Under the pieces are notes generated by a model. That model did no database searches. It saw only the letters and a program-made list of their open reading frames with translations, and was not told the origin of the DNA. A DNA stretch of 64,000 nt from CAVVAH01 sp963746175 (lineage in GTDB: Bacteria; Actinomycetota; Actinomycetes; JACCUZ01). Location of the stretch: assembly GCA_963746175.1 (NCBI GenBank), contig CAVVAH010000004.1:1302001-1366000 (forward strand), given 5' to 3'. This document shows positions 7,457 through 16,201 of this stretch, piece after piece (positions within the stretch are counted from its first letter, which is position 1; the number at the start of each line of letters is the position of its first letter). The position numbers and the translations under genes were made by a program.

Positions 7457-9025
7457 ATGTCGGCAAAGGACAGTGCGAGCACTGACGTCGTCGGGGACGT
7501 GCAGAAGGGATACGCCTTCGACGGCCCGGCGCTGGAGCTCGGCGCACTGGTGGTCGACGGGACGGCGCACCCGGATGCCGCGGTGCGGATCCCACTGGGG
7601 ATGCTCAACCGGCACGGCCTGGTCGCCGGCGCCACCGGCACCGGCAAGACCAAGACGCTGCAGCTGATGGCCGAGCAGCTGTCGGCTGCCGGCGTGCCCG
7701 TGATGGCCGCCGACATCAAGGGCGACCTGTCGGGCATCGCCGAGCCGGGAGAGGCCAGCGACCGGACGACGAGCCGGGCCACCGAGGTCGGCCAGGCCTG
7801 GACCGCGGTCGGCTTCCCGGTCGAGCTGCTGGCCCTCGGGGGACAGGGCGAGGGGCTCACGCTGCGGGCCACGATGACGTCGTTCGGGCCGACGCTGCTC
7901 GCGAAGGTGCTCGATCTCAACGAGGTGCAGGAGTCGTCGCTCGGCCTGGTGTTCCACTTCGCCGACAAGGCCGGCCTGCCGATGCTCGACCTCAAGGACC
8001 TGCGCGCCGTCGTGCAGTTCCTCACCAGCGACGAGGGCAAGGACGAGCTCAAGGAGCTCGGCGGTCTGTCGCGCGCGACCGCCGGCGTGATCCTGCGCGA
8101 GCTGATCTCCTTCGAGGACCAGGGCGCGGACCAGTTCTTCGGTGAGCCGGAGTTCGAGACCAAGGACCTGATGCGGGTCGACGCGCAGGGCCGCGGCATC
8201 GTGTCGCTGCTCGAGCTGCCGCAGCTCCAGGACCGCCCCAAGGTGTTCTCGACGTTCCTCATGTGGCTGCTCGCCGACCTGTTCCACGAGCTGCCCGAGG
8301 TCGGCGACGTCGACAAGCCCAAGCTGGTGTTCTTCTTCGACGAGGCGCACCTGCTCTTCGACGACGCGTCCAAGGAGTTCCTCACGGCGATCGCGCAGAC
8401 CGTGCGGCTGATCCGGTCCAAGGGCGTCGGCGTCTTCTTCGTCACCCAGACCCCCAAGGACGTGCCTTCCGACGTCCTCGCGCAGCTGGGCAACCGGGTG
8501 CAGCACGCGCTGCGCGCGTTCACGCCCGACGACGCCAAGGCGCTCAAGGCGACGGCCTCGACGTTCCCGAACTCCTCCTACGACCTCGAGGAGGCGCTCA
8601 CGCAGCTCGGCATCGGCGAGGCGATGATCACCGTGCTCTCGGACCGTGGTGCCCCGACGCCGGTGGCGTGGACCCGGCTGCGCGCCCCGCAGTCGAAGAT
8701 GGCGCCGGCCGACCCGGCGGTGCTCACCGCGGCCGTGTCCGGCTCGCCGCTGCACGCGAAGTACGCCGAGGCCGTCGACCGCGACTCGGCGTACGAGCGG
8801 CTGGCGAAGCGGGTCGACGCGGCACCCGCCCCGGAGGCCGAGGCCGACCATGCCCCGAAGAGGTCGACGGAGCGGCCGACGCGGTCGACGCGGGCACCCA
8901 AGCCCGAGAAGTCCACCGCCGAGAAGGTCATCCAGTCCTCAGCGTTCCGGTCGGCCGCGCGGTCGGCCGCCACGGTCATCGGTCGCGAGATCGCCCGCTC
9001 GATCTTCGGCACCCGCAGCCGCTAG
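7457..9025 (+). CDS. HerA-like ATPase (DUF853 family)
   Basis: 522 residues from ATG. Walker A GATGTGKT is at 58-65 and Walker B VFFFDEAHLLF near 290-300; a sensor-like VFFVTQTPKD follows. The N-terminus carries the short beta region seen in bacterial HerA/DUF853 proteins. The family is FtsK/HerA-type hexameric ATPases of uncertain role, possibly DNA or protein translocation. The tail from about 460 is Lys/Arg-rich and disordered and then has a short helix. No nuclease gene (NurA type) is adjacent. Confidence 0.85.
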   Translation: MSAKDSASTDVVGDVQKGYAFDGPALELGALVVDGTAHPDAAVRIPLGMLNRHGLVAGATGTGKTKTLQLMAEQLSAAGVPVMAADIKGDLSGIAEPGEASDRTTSRATEVGQAWTAVGFPVELLALGGQGEGLTLRATMTSFGPTLLAKVLDLNEVQESSLGLVFHFADKAGLPMLDLKDLRAVVQFLTSDEGKDELKELGGLSRATAGVILRELISFEDQGADQFFGEPEFETKDLMRVDAQGRGIVSLLELPQLQDRPKVFSTFLMWLLADLFHELPEVGDVDKPKLVFFFDEAHLLFDDASKEFLTAIAQTVRLIRSKGVGVFFVTQTPKDVPSDVLAQLGNRVQHALRAFTPDDAKALKATASTFPNSSYDLEEALTQLGIGEAMITVLSDRGAPTPVAWTRLRAPQSKMAPADPAVLTAAVSGSPLHAKYAEAVDRDSAYERLAKRVDAAPAPEAEADHAPKRSTERPTRSTRAPKPEKSTAEKVIQSSAFRSAARSAATVIGREIARSIFGTRSR

Positions 9026-9030
9026 AACTC

Positions 9031-9084
9031 CGTGATCATGAAGGTGTCTCCATGCAAGTGCGTACACAAACTTTCATGATCACG
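9031..9084. terminator. Long hairpin, GTGATCATGAAG family (copy 1)
   Basis: Arms CGTGATCATGAAGGT (9031-9045) and ACTTTCATGATCACG (9070-9084) pair over 15 bp with one G-U, 24-base loop, starting 6 bp after the HerA-like stop. A second copy with the same arm sequence lies at 55517-55572, also overlapping a gene end. Likely a terminator, but the shared sequence marks it as a dispersed repeat. Confidence 0.6.
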
Positions 9085-9104
9085 TGATCTGTGGTTGCGA
9101 GTTG

Positions 9105-9116
9105 TTGAACTCTCAA
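9105..9116. promoter_or_regulatory. TTGA-N4-TCAA operator-like palindrome
   Basis: TTGAACTCTCAA, a dyad with TTGA/TCAA half-sites and AT-rich flanks, lies 14 bp before the dioxygenase ATG in otherwise GC-rich DNA. Sites of this type are bound by MarR/DUF24-type regulators upstream of dioxygenase and quinone-detoxification genes. No regulator gene is adjacent, so the binder is an inference. Confidence 0.45.
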
Positions 9117-9130
9117 GTAATGTTCTCGAC

Positions 9131-10000
9131 ATGACGCTGGTCCACGACGACACCCCGGCGAGCCACCCGTACTCCGCGCACCTGCAGCGGGTGGCCGCCG
9201 CCGGCGACCACCGGGCCTGGACGCCGGACGACGGCGCCCTGCCGTCGCTCTACCTCAGCCACGGCGCCCCGCCGCTGCTCGAGGACCTGGAGTGGATGGA
9301 CCAGCTGTTCGGCTGGGCCCGCGCGCTGCCGCGACCGACCGCGGTGCTCATCGTGTCGGCGCACTGGGAGAGCGCGCCGCTGTCGATCACCTCGCCCGAG
9401 GCCGGCACGCCGTTGGTCTACGACTTCGGCGGCTTCCACGAGCTGTACTACCGGATGCAGTACCCGACGCCGGCCGCGCACGCGCTCGCCGGCCTGGTGC
9501 GGTCGCTGATGCCGGACGGCCAGCCGCTGCACGAGGACAACCGCGGCCTCGACCACGGGGCGTGGGTGCCGCTCAAGACGATGTACCCCGAGGCCGACGT
9601 CCCGGTCCTGCAGCTCAGCATCCCGACGCACGACACGACGACCCTGCTCAGGCTGGGGGAGCGGCTGCGGCCGCTGCGCGATCACGGCGTCCTCGTCATC
9701 GGCTCCGGCTTCATGACCCACGGCCTGCCGTTCATCGACTGGCGGCCCGACTCACCGCCGCCCGGCTGGTCGGTCGACTTCGACCTCTGGGCGCAGGAGG
9801 CACTGGCGCGCGGCGACGTCGACGAGCTGCAGCACTTCCGCACCCGCGCGCCGGGCATGCCGTACTCGCACCCGACCGTCGAGCACTTCAGCCCGCTCTT
9901 CGTCACTCTCGGCGCGGCCGCCGACCCGGAGGCACCGGTCACCACGACCGTCGAGGGCTACTTCCTCGGCCTGTCCAAGCGCTCCTTCCAGGCCGCCTGA
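9131..10000 (+). CDS. LigB/DODA-type extradiol dioxygenase
   Basis: 289 residues from ATG; a GTG 12 codons earlier would overlap the operator-like palindrome. Family motifs are YLSHGAPP near the start (metal His), SAHWES, DFGGFHELYY, LDHGAWVPL and the GSGFMTHGL segment, as in class III ring-opening dioxygenases of the DODA type (non-haem metal). The true substrate is unknown; many members are general dioxygenases induced by electrophiles. Transcribed alone, with tRNA-Ser convergent downstream. Confidence 0.88.
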   Translation: MTLVHDDTPASHPYSAHLQRVAAAGDHRAWTPDDGALPSLYLSHGAPPLLEDLEWMDQLFGWARALPRPTAVLIVSAHWESAPLSITSPEAGTPLVYDFGGFHELYYRMQYPTPAAHALAGLVRSLMPDGQPLHEDNRGLDHGAWVPLKTMYPEADVPVLQLSIPTHDTTTLLRLGERLRPLRDHGVLVIGSGFMTHGLPFIDWRPDSPPPGWSVDFDLWAQEALARGDVDELQHFRTRAPGMPYSHPTVEHFSPLFVTLGAAADPEAPVTTTVEGYFLGLSKRSFQAA

Positions 10001-10029
10001 CCACCGAAGGGTCATGGCACCGGAAGGTC

Positions 10030-10117
10030 TGGCGGAGGATAGGGGATTCGAACCCCTGAGGGGTTGCCCCCAACACGCTTTCCAAGCGTGCGCCCTAGGC
10101 CACTAGGCGAATCCTCC
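10030..10117 (-). tRNA. tRNA-Ser, anticodon GGA
   Basis: On the minus strand the acceptor GGAGGAT (complement of 10111-10117) pairs with ATCCTCC (complement of 10034-10040), then discriminator G and an encoded CCA (10030-10032). The anticodon stem CACGC/GCGTG holds loop TTGGAAA, anticodon GGA (complement of 10081-10083). The long variable arm GTTGGGGGCAACCCCTCA fits a serine tRNA. Confidence 0.95.
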
Positions 10118-10173
10118 GCGGACGAGGGTACCGGAGCATGTGGGCCCTCCCGACCGTCGGTAGACTCGTCCGC

Positions 10174-10261
10174 GACCCCTCGTGCGGCGTCACCCCGCTG
10201 AACTCCCCCAGGGCCGGAAGGCAGCAAGGGTAGGCAGGCTCTGGCGGGTGTGCGAGGGGTC
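10174..10261 (+). ncRNA. ffs: Signal recognition particle RNA, small bacterial type
   Basis: The universal SRP core is clear: GGGCCGGAAGGCAGCAAGGG at 10211-10230 followed by TAGGCAGGCTCT, forming the conserved tip and symmetric loop bound by Ffh. The outer stem is GACCCCTCG (10174-10182) with CGAGGGGTC (10253-10261). About 88 nt, the usual size. It lies immediately upstream of dnaX, a common actinobacterial order. Confidence 0.93.
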
Positions 10262-10319
10262 ACTTCTGTCCTCGGGACAGGCCCGTCAGGGGGTCGGTGC
10301 GGCCGACTAGGGTCGATGC

Positions 10320-12218
10320 GTGACCCAAGCGCTGTACCGCCGCTACCGGCCGGCGACGTTCGCCGAGGTGATCGGACAGGACCACGTCACCGGTCCGCTG
10401 GCGCAGGCGCTGACGTCCGACCGGACCCACCACGCGTACCTCTTCTCCGGCCCGCGGGGCTGCGGCAAGACGACCAGCGCGCGCATCATGGCCCGCTGCC
10501 TCAACTGCGAGAAGGGCCCGACGCCGACGCCGTGCGGCGAGTGCGACTCCTGTCTGGCGCTGGCGCCCGGAGGCGGGGGCAGCCTCGACGTCATCGAGCT
10601 CGACGCCGCCACCCACGGCCTGGTCGACGACGCCCGCGACCTGCGCGAGCGCGCGTTCTTCTCCCCGGCGTCGTCGCGCTACAAGGTCTACATCGTCGAC
10701 GAGGCGCACATGCTGACGGCCAACGCGGCCAACGCGCTGCTCAAGATCGTCGAGGAGCCGCCGCCGCACGTGAAGTTCGTCTTCGCGACGACCGAGCCGG
10801 AAAAGGTCATCGCGACCATCCGCTCGCGCGTGCACCACTACCCGTTCCGGCTGGTGCCGCCCGGCGAGCTGTCGGCGTACCTCGCCCAGGTCTGCGAGAA
10901 GGAGGGCGTCACCGCCGACAAGGGGGCCATCTCGCTCGTGGTGCGGTCCGGCCGCGGCTCGGTCCGCGACGCGATGAGCATCCTCGACCAGCTGATCTCC
11001 GGCGCGCCCGACTCCGGCATCACCTACGAGTACGCCGCCGGGCTGCTCGGCCTCACCGACGCGACGCTGCTGGACGACACCATCGAGGCGTTCGCCGCGG
11101 GCGACGCCGCGACCGTCTTCCAGGTGGTCGACCGGGTCGTCGAGGCCGGCCACGACCCACGGCGGTTCGCCGAGGACCTGCTCGAGCGGCTGCGCGACCT
11201 CATCGTCCTCGACGCGGTGCCCGACGCGGCCGGCGCGATCCTCGGCGACCACCCGGCCGACGAGCTGGACCGGATGCGCCAGCAGTCCGCGCACTTCGGC
11301 GCCGCCGAGCTGTCCCGCGCCGCCGACATCGTCAACGAGGGGCTCATCGAGATGCGCGGTGCCACTGCGCCACGGCTGCAGCTCGAGCTGATCTGCGCCC
11401 GGGTGCTGCTGCCCGCAGCCGACGACGGCGCCCGCGGGCTGGCCGCCCGGCTCGACCGGCTGGAGCGTCGCGCGTCGATCGCCGGAGCGCCGGCCGCCGA
11501 GGCGGCACCGGCCGAGGCGGCACCCGCTCCCCGGCGTACGGCGGCACCGGCACCGATGACGCCGGCGGCCGACCCGGTGCCCGTGGTGACTCCGGAGCCG
11601 TCGCCGCGGCCGGCACCCGAGCCGGCGGCGGTGGCACCGGGCGAGCCGGCCGTCACCGCGGAGAGCGCCGAGCCGGAGGGGGAGCCTGCGGCCGAGCCGG
11701 TCGCCGCACCAGCCGCGGAGCCGGCGGCCGAGGGCGCGCTCGACCTGGTCGCCGTACGGCGGCAGTGGCCCCTGGTGCTCGACGAGGTCAAGACGCTGCG
11801 CCGCTTCACCTGGACGCTGCTCAGCCACAACGCACAGGTGGCGGCGCTCGACGGCTCGCGCATCACGCTGGCGATGGTCAACGCCGGGGCTCGCGACAGC
11901 TTCCTGCGCGGCGGCAGCGACGAGATCGTCCGCGAGGCGCTCGTCCGGGTGCTCGGGGTCGACTGGAAGGTCGACGCGATCGTCGACCCGTCGGCGACAC
12001 CGGCGCCCGTCGCGGCGGCCGCGCCCACCGCCGCACCCGCGCCCTCGGGGCGGGCCGCCGCCCAGGCAGCGGTGGCGGCGGAGGAGGCGGCCGGGCCGCG
12101 GGTCGAGGACACCCCGTCGGTCGACGACGAGGACGCCGACGACCGCGACATGACCCACCACGACCTGCTGGCCCGCGAGCTCGGCGCCAAGGTCATCGGG
12201 GAGTACGACGCCAGCTGA
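10320..12218 (+). CDS. dnaX: DNA polymerase III subunit gamma/tau
   Basis: 632 residues from GTG (VTQALYRRYRPATFAEVIGQ). AAA+ clamp-loader features: GPRGCGKTTSAR Walker A (about 44-55), a zinc cluster CLNCEKGPTPTPCGECDSC, the VYIVDEAHML Walker B and the SRVHHYPF sensor. Residues about 385-470 are an Ala/Pro/Glu-rich linker, followed by the tau C-terminal region. It loads the beta clamp and links polymerase to helicase. No frameshift slippery run was identified. A second Ala-rich region is near 560-610. Confidence 0.95.
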   Translation: MTQALYRRYRPATFAEVIGQDHVTGPLAQALTSDRTHHAYLFSGPRGCGKTTSARIMARCLNCEKGPTPTPCGECDSCLALAPGGGGSLDVIELDAATHGLVDDARDLRERAFFSPASSRYKVYIVDEAHMLTANAANALLKIVEEPPPHVKFVFATTEPEKVIATIRSRVHHYPFRLVPPGELSAYLAQVCEKEGVTADKGAISLVVRSGRGSVRDAMSILDQLISGAPDSGITYEYAAGLLGLTDATLLDDTIEAFAAGDAATVFQVVDRVVEAGHDPRRFAEDLLERLRDLIVLDAVPDAAGAILGDHPADELDRMRQQSAHFGAAELSRAADIVNEGLIEMRGATAPRLQLELICARVLLPAADDGARGLAARLDRLERRASIAGAPAAEAAPAEAAPAPRRTAAPAPMTPAADPVPVVTPEPSPRPAPEPAAVAPGEPAVTAESAEPEGEPAAEPVAAPAAEPAAEGALDLVAVRRQWPLVLDEVKTLRRFTWTLLSHNAQVAALDGSRITLAMVNAGARDSFLRGGSDEIVREALVRVLGVDWKVDAIVDPSATPAPVAAAAPTAAPAPSGRAAAQAAVAAEEAAGPRVEDTPSVDDEDADDRDMTHHDLLARELGAKVIGEYDAS

Positions 12219-12346
12219 GCGCCGTCCCACCTGCGGTCGCGGCCCGGCGGAGCACCTCCCGCAGCGGCACACCACGTAGGCTCGCAACCCAGCCCGACCG
12301 CAGCGACGACGGGTCCCACGACCAGAGCCGAGAGCGAGCCACGACC

Positions 12347-12727
12347 GTGCACCCAGACGACCAGGACGGCCCGACCGACGGCGCCGGTCCTCTCGGCGGT
12401 CTCGGCGGGGCTGACCTGTCCTCGCTGATGGCGCAGGCCCAGCAGATGCAGCAGCAGCTGATGGCCGCCCAGGAGGAGCTCGCCCAGGCAGAGGTCGTCG
12501 GCACCGCCGGCGGCGGCCTGGTGCGCGCGACGGTCACCGGAGCCGGCGAGGTCGTCGGCCTGCAGATCGACCCGACCGCGATCGACCCCACCGACGCCGA
12601 GGGCCTCGCCGACCTGGTGCTGGCCGCGATCCGCGACGGCAACCGGGCGGCCCAGGACCTCCAGTCGCAGGCGATGGGACCGCTCGCGCAGGGGCTCGGC
12701 GGCGGCCTCGGACTGCCGGGGCTGTAG
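12347..12727 (+). CDS. ybaB: YbaB/EbfC family nucleoid-associated protein
   Basis: 126 residues from GTG. An acidic Gly-rich N-terminus precedes the family core MAQAQQMQQQLMAAQEELAQ, an amphipathic helix, and a beta region VVGTAGGGLVRATVTGAGEV. It is expected to bind DNA as a dimer. It is 5 bp before recR, the conserved ybaB-recR pair next to dnaX. Confidence 0.92.
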   Translation: MHPDDQDGPTDGAGPLGGLGGADLSSLMAQAQQMQQQLMAAQEELAQAEVVGTAGGGLVRATVTGAGEVVGLQIDPTAIDPTDAEGLADLVLAAIRDGNRAAQDLQSQAMGPLAQGLGGGLGLPGL

Positions 12728-12732
12728 GCGAC

Positions 12733-13332
12733 ATGTACGAGGGCGTGGTCCAGGACCTCATCGACGAGCTCGGCCGGCTGCCGGGCGTGGGTCCCAAGAG
12801 CGCCCAGCGGATCGCCTTCCACCTGCTCGCGGCCGACCCTGCCGACGTACGACGGCTGGTGCACTCGCTGACCGAGGTCAAGGACAAGGTGCGGTTCTGC
12901 ATCACCTGCGGCAACGTCGCCGAGGCCGAGCAGTGCCGGATCTGCCGCGACCCGCGACGCGACGTCTCGGTGATCTGCGTCGTCGAGGAGTCCAAGGACG
13001 TCGTCGCGATCGAGAAGACCCGCGAGTTCCGCGGTCGCTACCACGTGCTCGGCGGCGCGATCAGCCCGATCGAGGGCATCGGGCCGGACGACCTGCGGGT
13101 CCGCGAGCTGATGACCCGGCTCGCCGACGGCACCGTCACCGAGCTCATCCTCGCCACCGACCCGAACCTCGAGGGCGAGGCGACCGCCACCTACCTTGCG
13201 CGCCTGGTCAAGCCGATGGGCCTGCGCGTCACCCGCCTCGCGAGCGGCCTGCCGGTCGGGGGTGACCTCGAGTACGCCGACGAGGTGACCCTCGGGCGGG
13301 CCTTCGAGGGCCGCCGGCTGCTCGACGTCTGA
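12733..13332 (+). CDS. recR: Recombination mediator protein RecR
   Basis: 199 residues. Helix-hairpin-helix LPGVGPKSAQRIAFHLL (about 16-32), a Cys4 zinc finger (C56, C59, C68, C71), then a Toprim domain with the VVEESKD and TDPNLEGEAT acidic motifs. RecR works with RecF and RecO to load RecA on gapped DNA. Full length; ybaB-recR-DUF5063 probably one transcript. Confidence 0.96.
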   Translation: MYEGVVQDLIDELGRLPGVGPKSAQRIAFHLLAADPADVRRLVHSLTEVKDKVRFCITCGNVAEAEQCRICRDPRRDVSVICVVEESKDVVAIEKTREFRGRYHVLGGAISPIEGIGPDDLRVRELMTRLADGTVTELILATDPNLEGEATATYLARLVKPMGLRVTRLASGLPVGGDLEYADEVTLGRAFEGRRLLDV

Positions 13333-13392
13333 GCCGACCGGTGACCCTGCTCGCTCCTGCCACCGTCCGCACCACACGGAGAGGAAGACCCG

Positions 13393-13980
13393 ATGACCAC
13401 CACCGATGACCTCGGGGACTTCACGATCGAGATCGCCGACCAGGTCGAGAGCTTCTGCGTCGCCGTCCGCGAGATCGCCGCTGCCGAGGACCCCGACTAC
13501 GCGATCTCGCTGCTCCTGCTGGAGACCTCCCAGCTGCTCCTCGCCGGCGGTCGGCTCGGCGCCATCTCCGACGTCGTGCCGGACGAGCGGTTCGAGCCGG
13601 ACACCGGCCACGACCCCGACGTCGAGGGCATCCGCGACTCGCTGGCCAACCTGCTCGAGCCGATCGACGAGCACGCAGCGCTCTTCGACCCGTACAGCGA
13701 CGACCCGGAGGTCTTCACCTCCCGCCTGTCCGACGACATCGCCGATGTGATGAGCGACCTGCTGCACGGCCTGCAGCACTACCGGGCCGGCCGCGGCACC
13801 GAGGCGCTGTGGTGGTGGCAGTTCTCCTACCTGTCCAACTGGGGCTCGACCGCCTCGTCCGTGCTGCGCGCCCTGCACTCGGTGGTCTCGCACGTCCGGC
13901 TGGACACCCCGATCGACGACACCATCAAGGTCGAGGACCGGCTGCTCGCCGAGACCGTCTCCGAGGTCCACAAACCCTGA
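13393..13980 (+). CDS. DUF5063 domain protein
   Basis: 195 residues, starting MTTTDDLGDFTIEIADQVES; an AGAGGAAG ribosome site lies before the ATG. Acidic and helical, with the WWWQFSYLSNWGSTASSVLRAL block near the C-terminus that is the hallmark of DUF5063. The family is regularly found after recR in actinobacteria; its function is unknown. Confidence 0.85.
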   Translation: MTTTDDLGDFTIEIADQVESFCVAVREIAAAEDPDYAISLLLLETSQLLLAGGRLGAISDVVPDERFEPDTGHDPDVEGIRDSLANLLEPIDEHAALFDPYSDDPEVFTSRLSDDIADVMSDLLHGLQHYRAGRGTEALWWWQFSYLSNWGSTASSVLRALHSVVSHVRLDTPIDDTIKVEDRLLAETVSEVHKP

Positions 13981-13991
13981 CCCTTCCTCCT

Positions 13992-14078
13992 GCACATGAC
14001 CACGTTTACGTGGTCATGTGCTGCTGGTCGGGGTCTCGACGCCCCGACAAGCACCCAATGACCACGTTTACGTGGTCA
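13992..14078. repeat. Composite palindrome cluster, copy 1 (bidirectional terminator)
   Basis: Three dyads between convergent genes. (1) GCACATGACCACG/CGTGGTCATGTGC at 13992-14021, 13 bp, TTTA loop. (2) TGCTGGTCGGGG (14022-14033) with CCCCGACAAGCA (14042-14053), one mismatch. (3) TGACCACG/CGTGGTCA at 14059-14078, TTTA loop. The same two motifs, ACCACGTWTACGTGGT and GCTTGTCGGGG/CCCCGACAAGC, recur at 44346-44420. Probably terminates both DUF5063 and the ABC permease. Confidence 0.65.
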
Positions 14079-14095
14079 CGCAGCGGGGCGGGCTG

Positions 14096-15112
14096 TCAGG
14101 CGATTCGCACGCCCCGGGGCAGGCGGCGCACGGGGGTGCGCAGCCGGCGGATGGTGATCGCCACGGCGCCGACGGCGAGCAGCACGTCGAACGCCAGTCC
14201 GTAGGGCCAGACCGGGCCGCCCTCGGGACGCTGCGGGTGCTCGCCGTCGGACGGCGCCGGCGGTTGCCGGACGTCCCGGACCACCGGCGGTCGCCGGATG
14301 TCCCGGATCGTGTCGCCGAGGTCGCCCAGCGGGTCCAGCGGACGGGTCAGCTCGTTGCCGTCGGCGTCCCGCGGTGACGGCAGCCGCGGCGCGGCGTCGG
14401 CCAGGACCACGAACGGGTTGGGCGCCAGCAGCGGCCAGACCCGGTCCGGCCGGGCCTCGTGGTACGTGTAGGTCTGCCCGTTGCCGAGGTCCTGCTCGAC
14501 GGCCTCGGTGGACAGCGCTGTCGCAAGGCCGAACGCGATGAGGGTGCCGACCGTGAGCGCGAACACCGCGACGTACGACAGCAGGGCCGAGGTGATGCTG
14601 CGCGCGAGCAGCGCCGACAGGGCCTGCGCGATCGCGACCACGACACCGAGCAGCAGGCCGACGACGAGCAGCGTCACGAGGACGTTCAGGATCGGCAGGC
14701 TGCCCTCGGCCATCGCCCACACGACCACGGGCAGCGTGAGCCCGAGGAACACCAGCGCGGTGCCCCAGGCGGCCGCCAGCTTGCCGAGCGCCAGCTCGGC
14801 CGCGGTGAGCCGGGTGACCTGCATGACGGCGAGGGTGCCGCGCTCGCGGTCGCCGTTGATCGACTGCGCAGCCAGCGCGGGCGCGACCAGCAGGGCGAGC
14901 CCCAGGACGAAGAGCATCGTGGCGCCGAACAGCGGCGGCCCGGCGTCGCGTCCCTCGTCGGTCCCCCCGGCCGTGCCGAGCCCGAGCCGGACCAGGACGG
15001 CGAAGAGCAGCACGACCGCCGTCCAGGCTCCCAGCAGCCACCGCCACCGGCCGGCGCGGATCCGCAGCCGGAACTCCTGCCTGGCGACCGTCAGCACGCC
15101 GTGCACCGACAC
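14096..15112 (-). CDS. ABC transporter permease (ABC-2 type)
   Basis: 338 residues from GTG. About six membrane helices; an N-terminal span (WLLGAWTAVVLLFAVLV), a paired block around 75-200 and a last span near 305. A polar loop of about 100 residues (YTYHEARPDRVW to EHPQRPEGG) precedes the last helix and may face outside. RDRERGT-like INGDRERGTLAVMQVTRLT is typical of ABC-2 exporters of this class. Downstream of its ATPase (49 bp gap). Substrate unknown. Confidence 0.82.
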   Translation of the reverse strand: MSVHGVLTVARQEFRLRIRAGRWRWLLGAWTAVVLLFAVLVRLGLGTAGGTDEGRDAGPPLFGATMLFVLGLALLVAPALAAQSINGDRERGTLAVMQVTRLTAAELALGKLAAAWGTALVFLGLTLPVVVWAMAEGSLPILNVLVTLLVVGLLLGVVVAIAQALSALLARSITSALLSYVAVFALTVGTLIAFGLATALSTEAVEQDLGNGQTYTYHEARPDRVWPLLAPNPFVVLADAAPRLPSPRDADGNELTRPLDPLGDLGDTIRDIRRPPVVRDVRQPPAPSDGEHPQRPEGGPVWPYGLAFDVLLAVGAVAITIRRLRTPVRRLPRGVRIA

Positions 15113-15161
15113 GGCTGGACGAGGCCCCGGGACGGCGTCCGACCGGGCGCCTCGAGGGTCG

Positions 15162-16097
15162 TCACCGGCGCTCCTGGGTCAGCTCGAGGTACGCCGCCTC
15201 GAGGTCGCCGCCGCTCGGCGCGCAGGTGACCAGCCGGACGCCGGCCCGAACCAGCGCGACCACGAGGTCGGCCACCTCCTCGTCGGAGCCGAGCTCGACC
15301 TCGACGCCGCCCGGCCCCGGGGTGCTGTGCGCCAGCCGCATCTCGTCGAGGGTCGACACCAGCCCCGCGTCGTCGAGCGCGCGCAACCGCCACGGCCGGG
15401 TCCGCGCCTGAGGCAGCTCGTGCAGGGCGTGCTCGCCGACGGTCCGGCCGCTCTCGATGAAGACCACCCGGTCGGCGACCTCCTCCAGGTCGGACAGCAC
15501 GTGGCTGGAGACGAGCACGGCGACCCCGTCGGCGGCCTGGGCACGGAGCAGCTCGCGCAGGTCGACCCGGCTGCGCGGGTCGAGGCCGCCGGCCGGCTCG
15601 TCGAGGATCAGCGCCCGCGGCCGGTGCACGAGGGCACGCGCCAGCCCGAGCCGCTGCTTCTGGCCGCGCGACAGCACGTGGACCGGGGTGTCGGCGTACG
15701 GCTCGAGGTGGATCAGCTCGAGCAGCTCGACGACCCGCGGGATGGCGGCGTGCTGCGGCACCAGGTACGCGGCGGCGAACAGCTCGAGGTACTCGCGTGC
15801 GGTGAGCGTGTCGTAGACGCCGAAGACGTCGGGGGACCAGCCGAGCAGGGCGCGGACGGCGTCCGGCTCGGTGACCGGGTCGTGCCCGGCGACCGAGATC
15901 CGGCCGGCGTCCGGCACGAGCAGCGTCGCCAGCGCGAGGAACAGCGTGGTCTTGCCCGACCCGTTGGGTCCGACGAGCGCGGTGACCTGCCCGGCCGGGG
16001 CGTGCAGGTCGATGTCGCGGACCGCCTCGACGCTGCCGAAGCTGCGGCGGACGCCGACGGCGACGATGCCTCCGGCCGCGTCCATGCGCCCGATCAT
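15162..16097 (-). CDS. ABC transporter ATP-binding protein
   Basis: 311 residues from the ATG at 16097, chosen because GGGG lies at proper spacing; an ATG four codons on is possible. Walker A GPNGSGKTT (43-51), signature LSRGQKQRLGLARAL, Walker B ALILDEPAGGLD and the H-loop VSSHVL are all intact. The C-terminal 90 residues form the extra domain seen in exporters of the CcmA/NatA type. Operon with the permease; divergent from lysC. Confidence 0.9.
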   Translation of the reverse strand: MIGRMDAAGGIVAVGVRRSFGSVEAVRDIDLHAPAGQVTALVGPNGSGKTTLFLALATLLVPDAGRISVAGHDPVTEPDAVRALLGWSPDVFGVYDTLTAREYLELFAAAYLVPQHAAIPRVVELLELIHLEPYADTPVHVLSRGQKQRLGLARALVHRPRALILDEPAGGLDPRSRVDLRELLRAQAADGVAVLVSSHVLSDLEEVADRVVFIESGRTVGEHALHELPQARTRPWRLRALDDAGLVSTLDEMRLAHSTPGPGGVEVELGSDEEVADLVVALVRAGVRLVTCAPSGGDLEAAYLELTQERR

Positions 16098-16201
16098 GGC
16101 GCACCCCGCGCCGGTCCGGGTGCCGGAACGCGCCCGGGTCACCCGACCGGCCTCCGTACAGTGTGCTGTGGACAGCTCGTCGATTCGCAGAGGACGCTCC
16201 C

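Noticed and set aside
10260..12287. Very long open frame on the minus strand opposite dnaX
   Set aside because: Low-complexity Arg/Gly/Val/Asp translation typical of the antisense of a GC-rich gene; dnaX on the plus strand has all clamp-loader motifs.
13992..14078. Transcription factor operator
   Set aside because: Located between convergent gene ends, not in front of a gene; the twin at 44346 is also at convergent ends.
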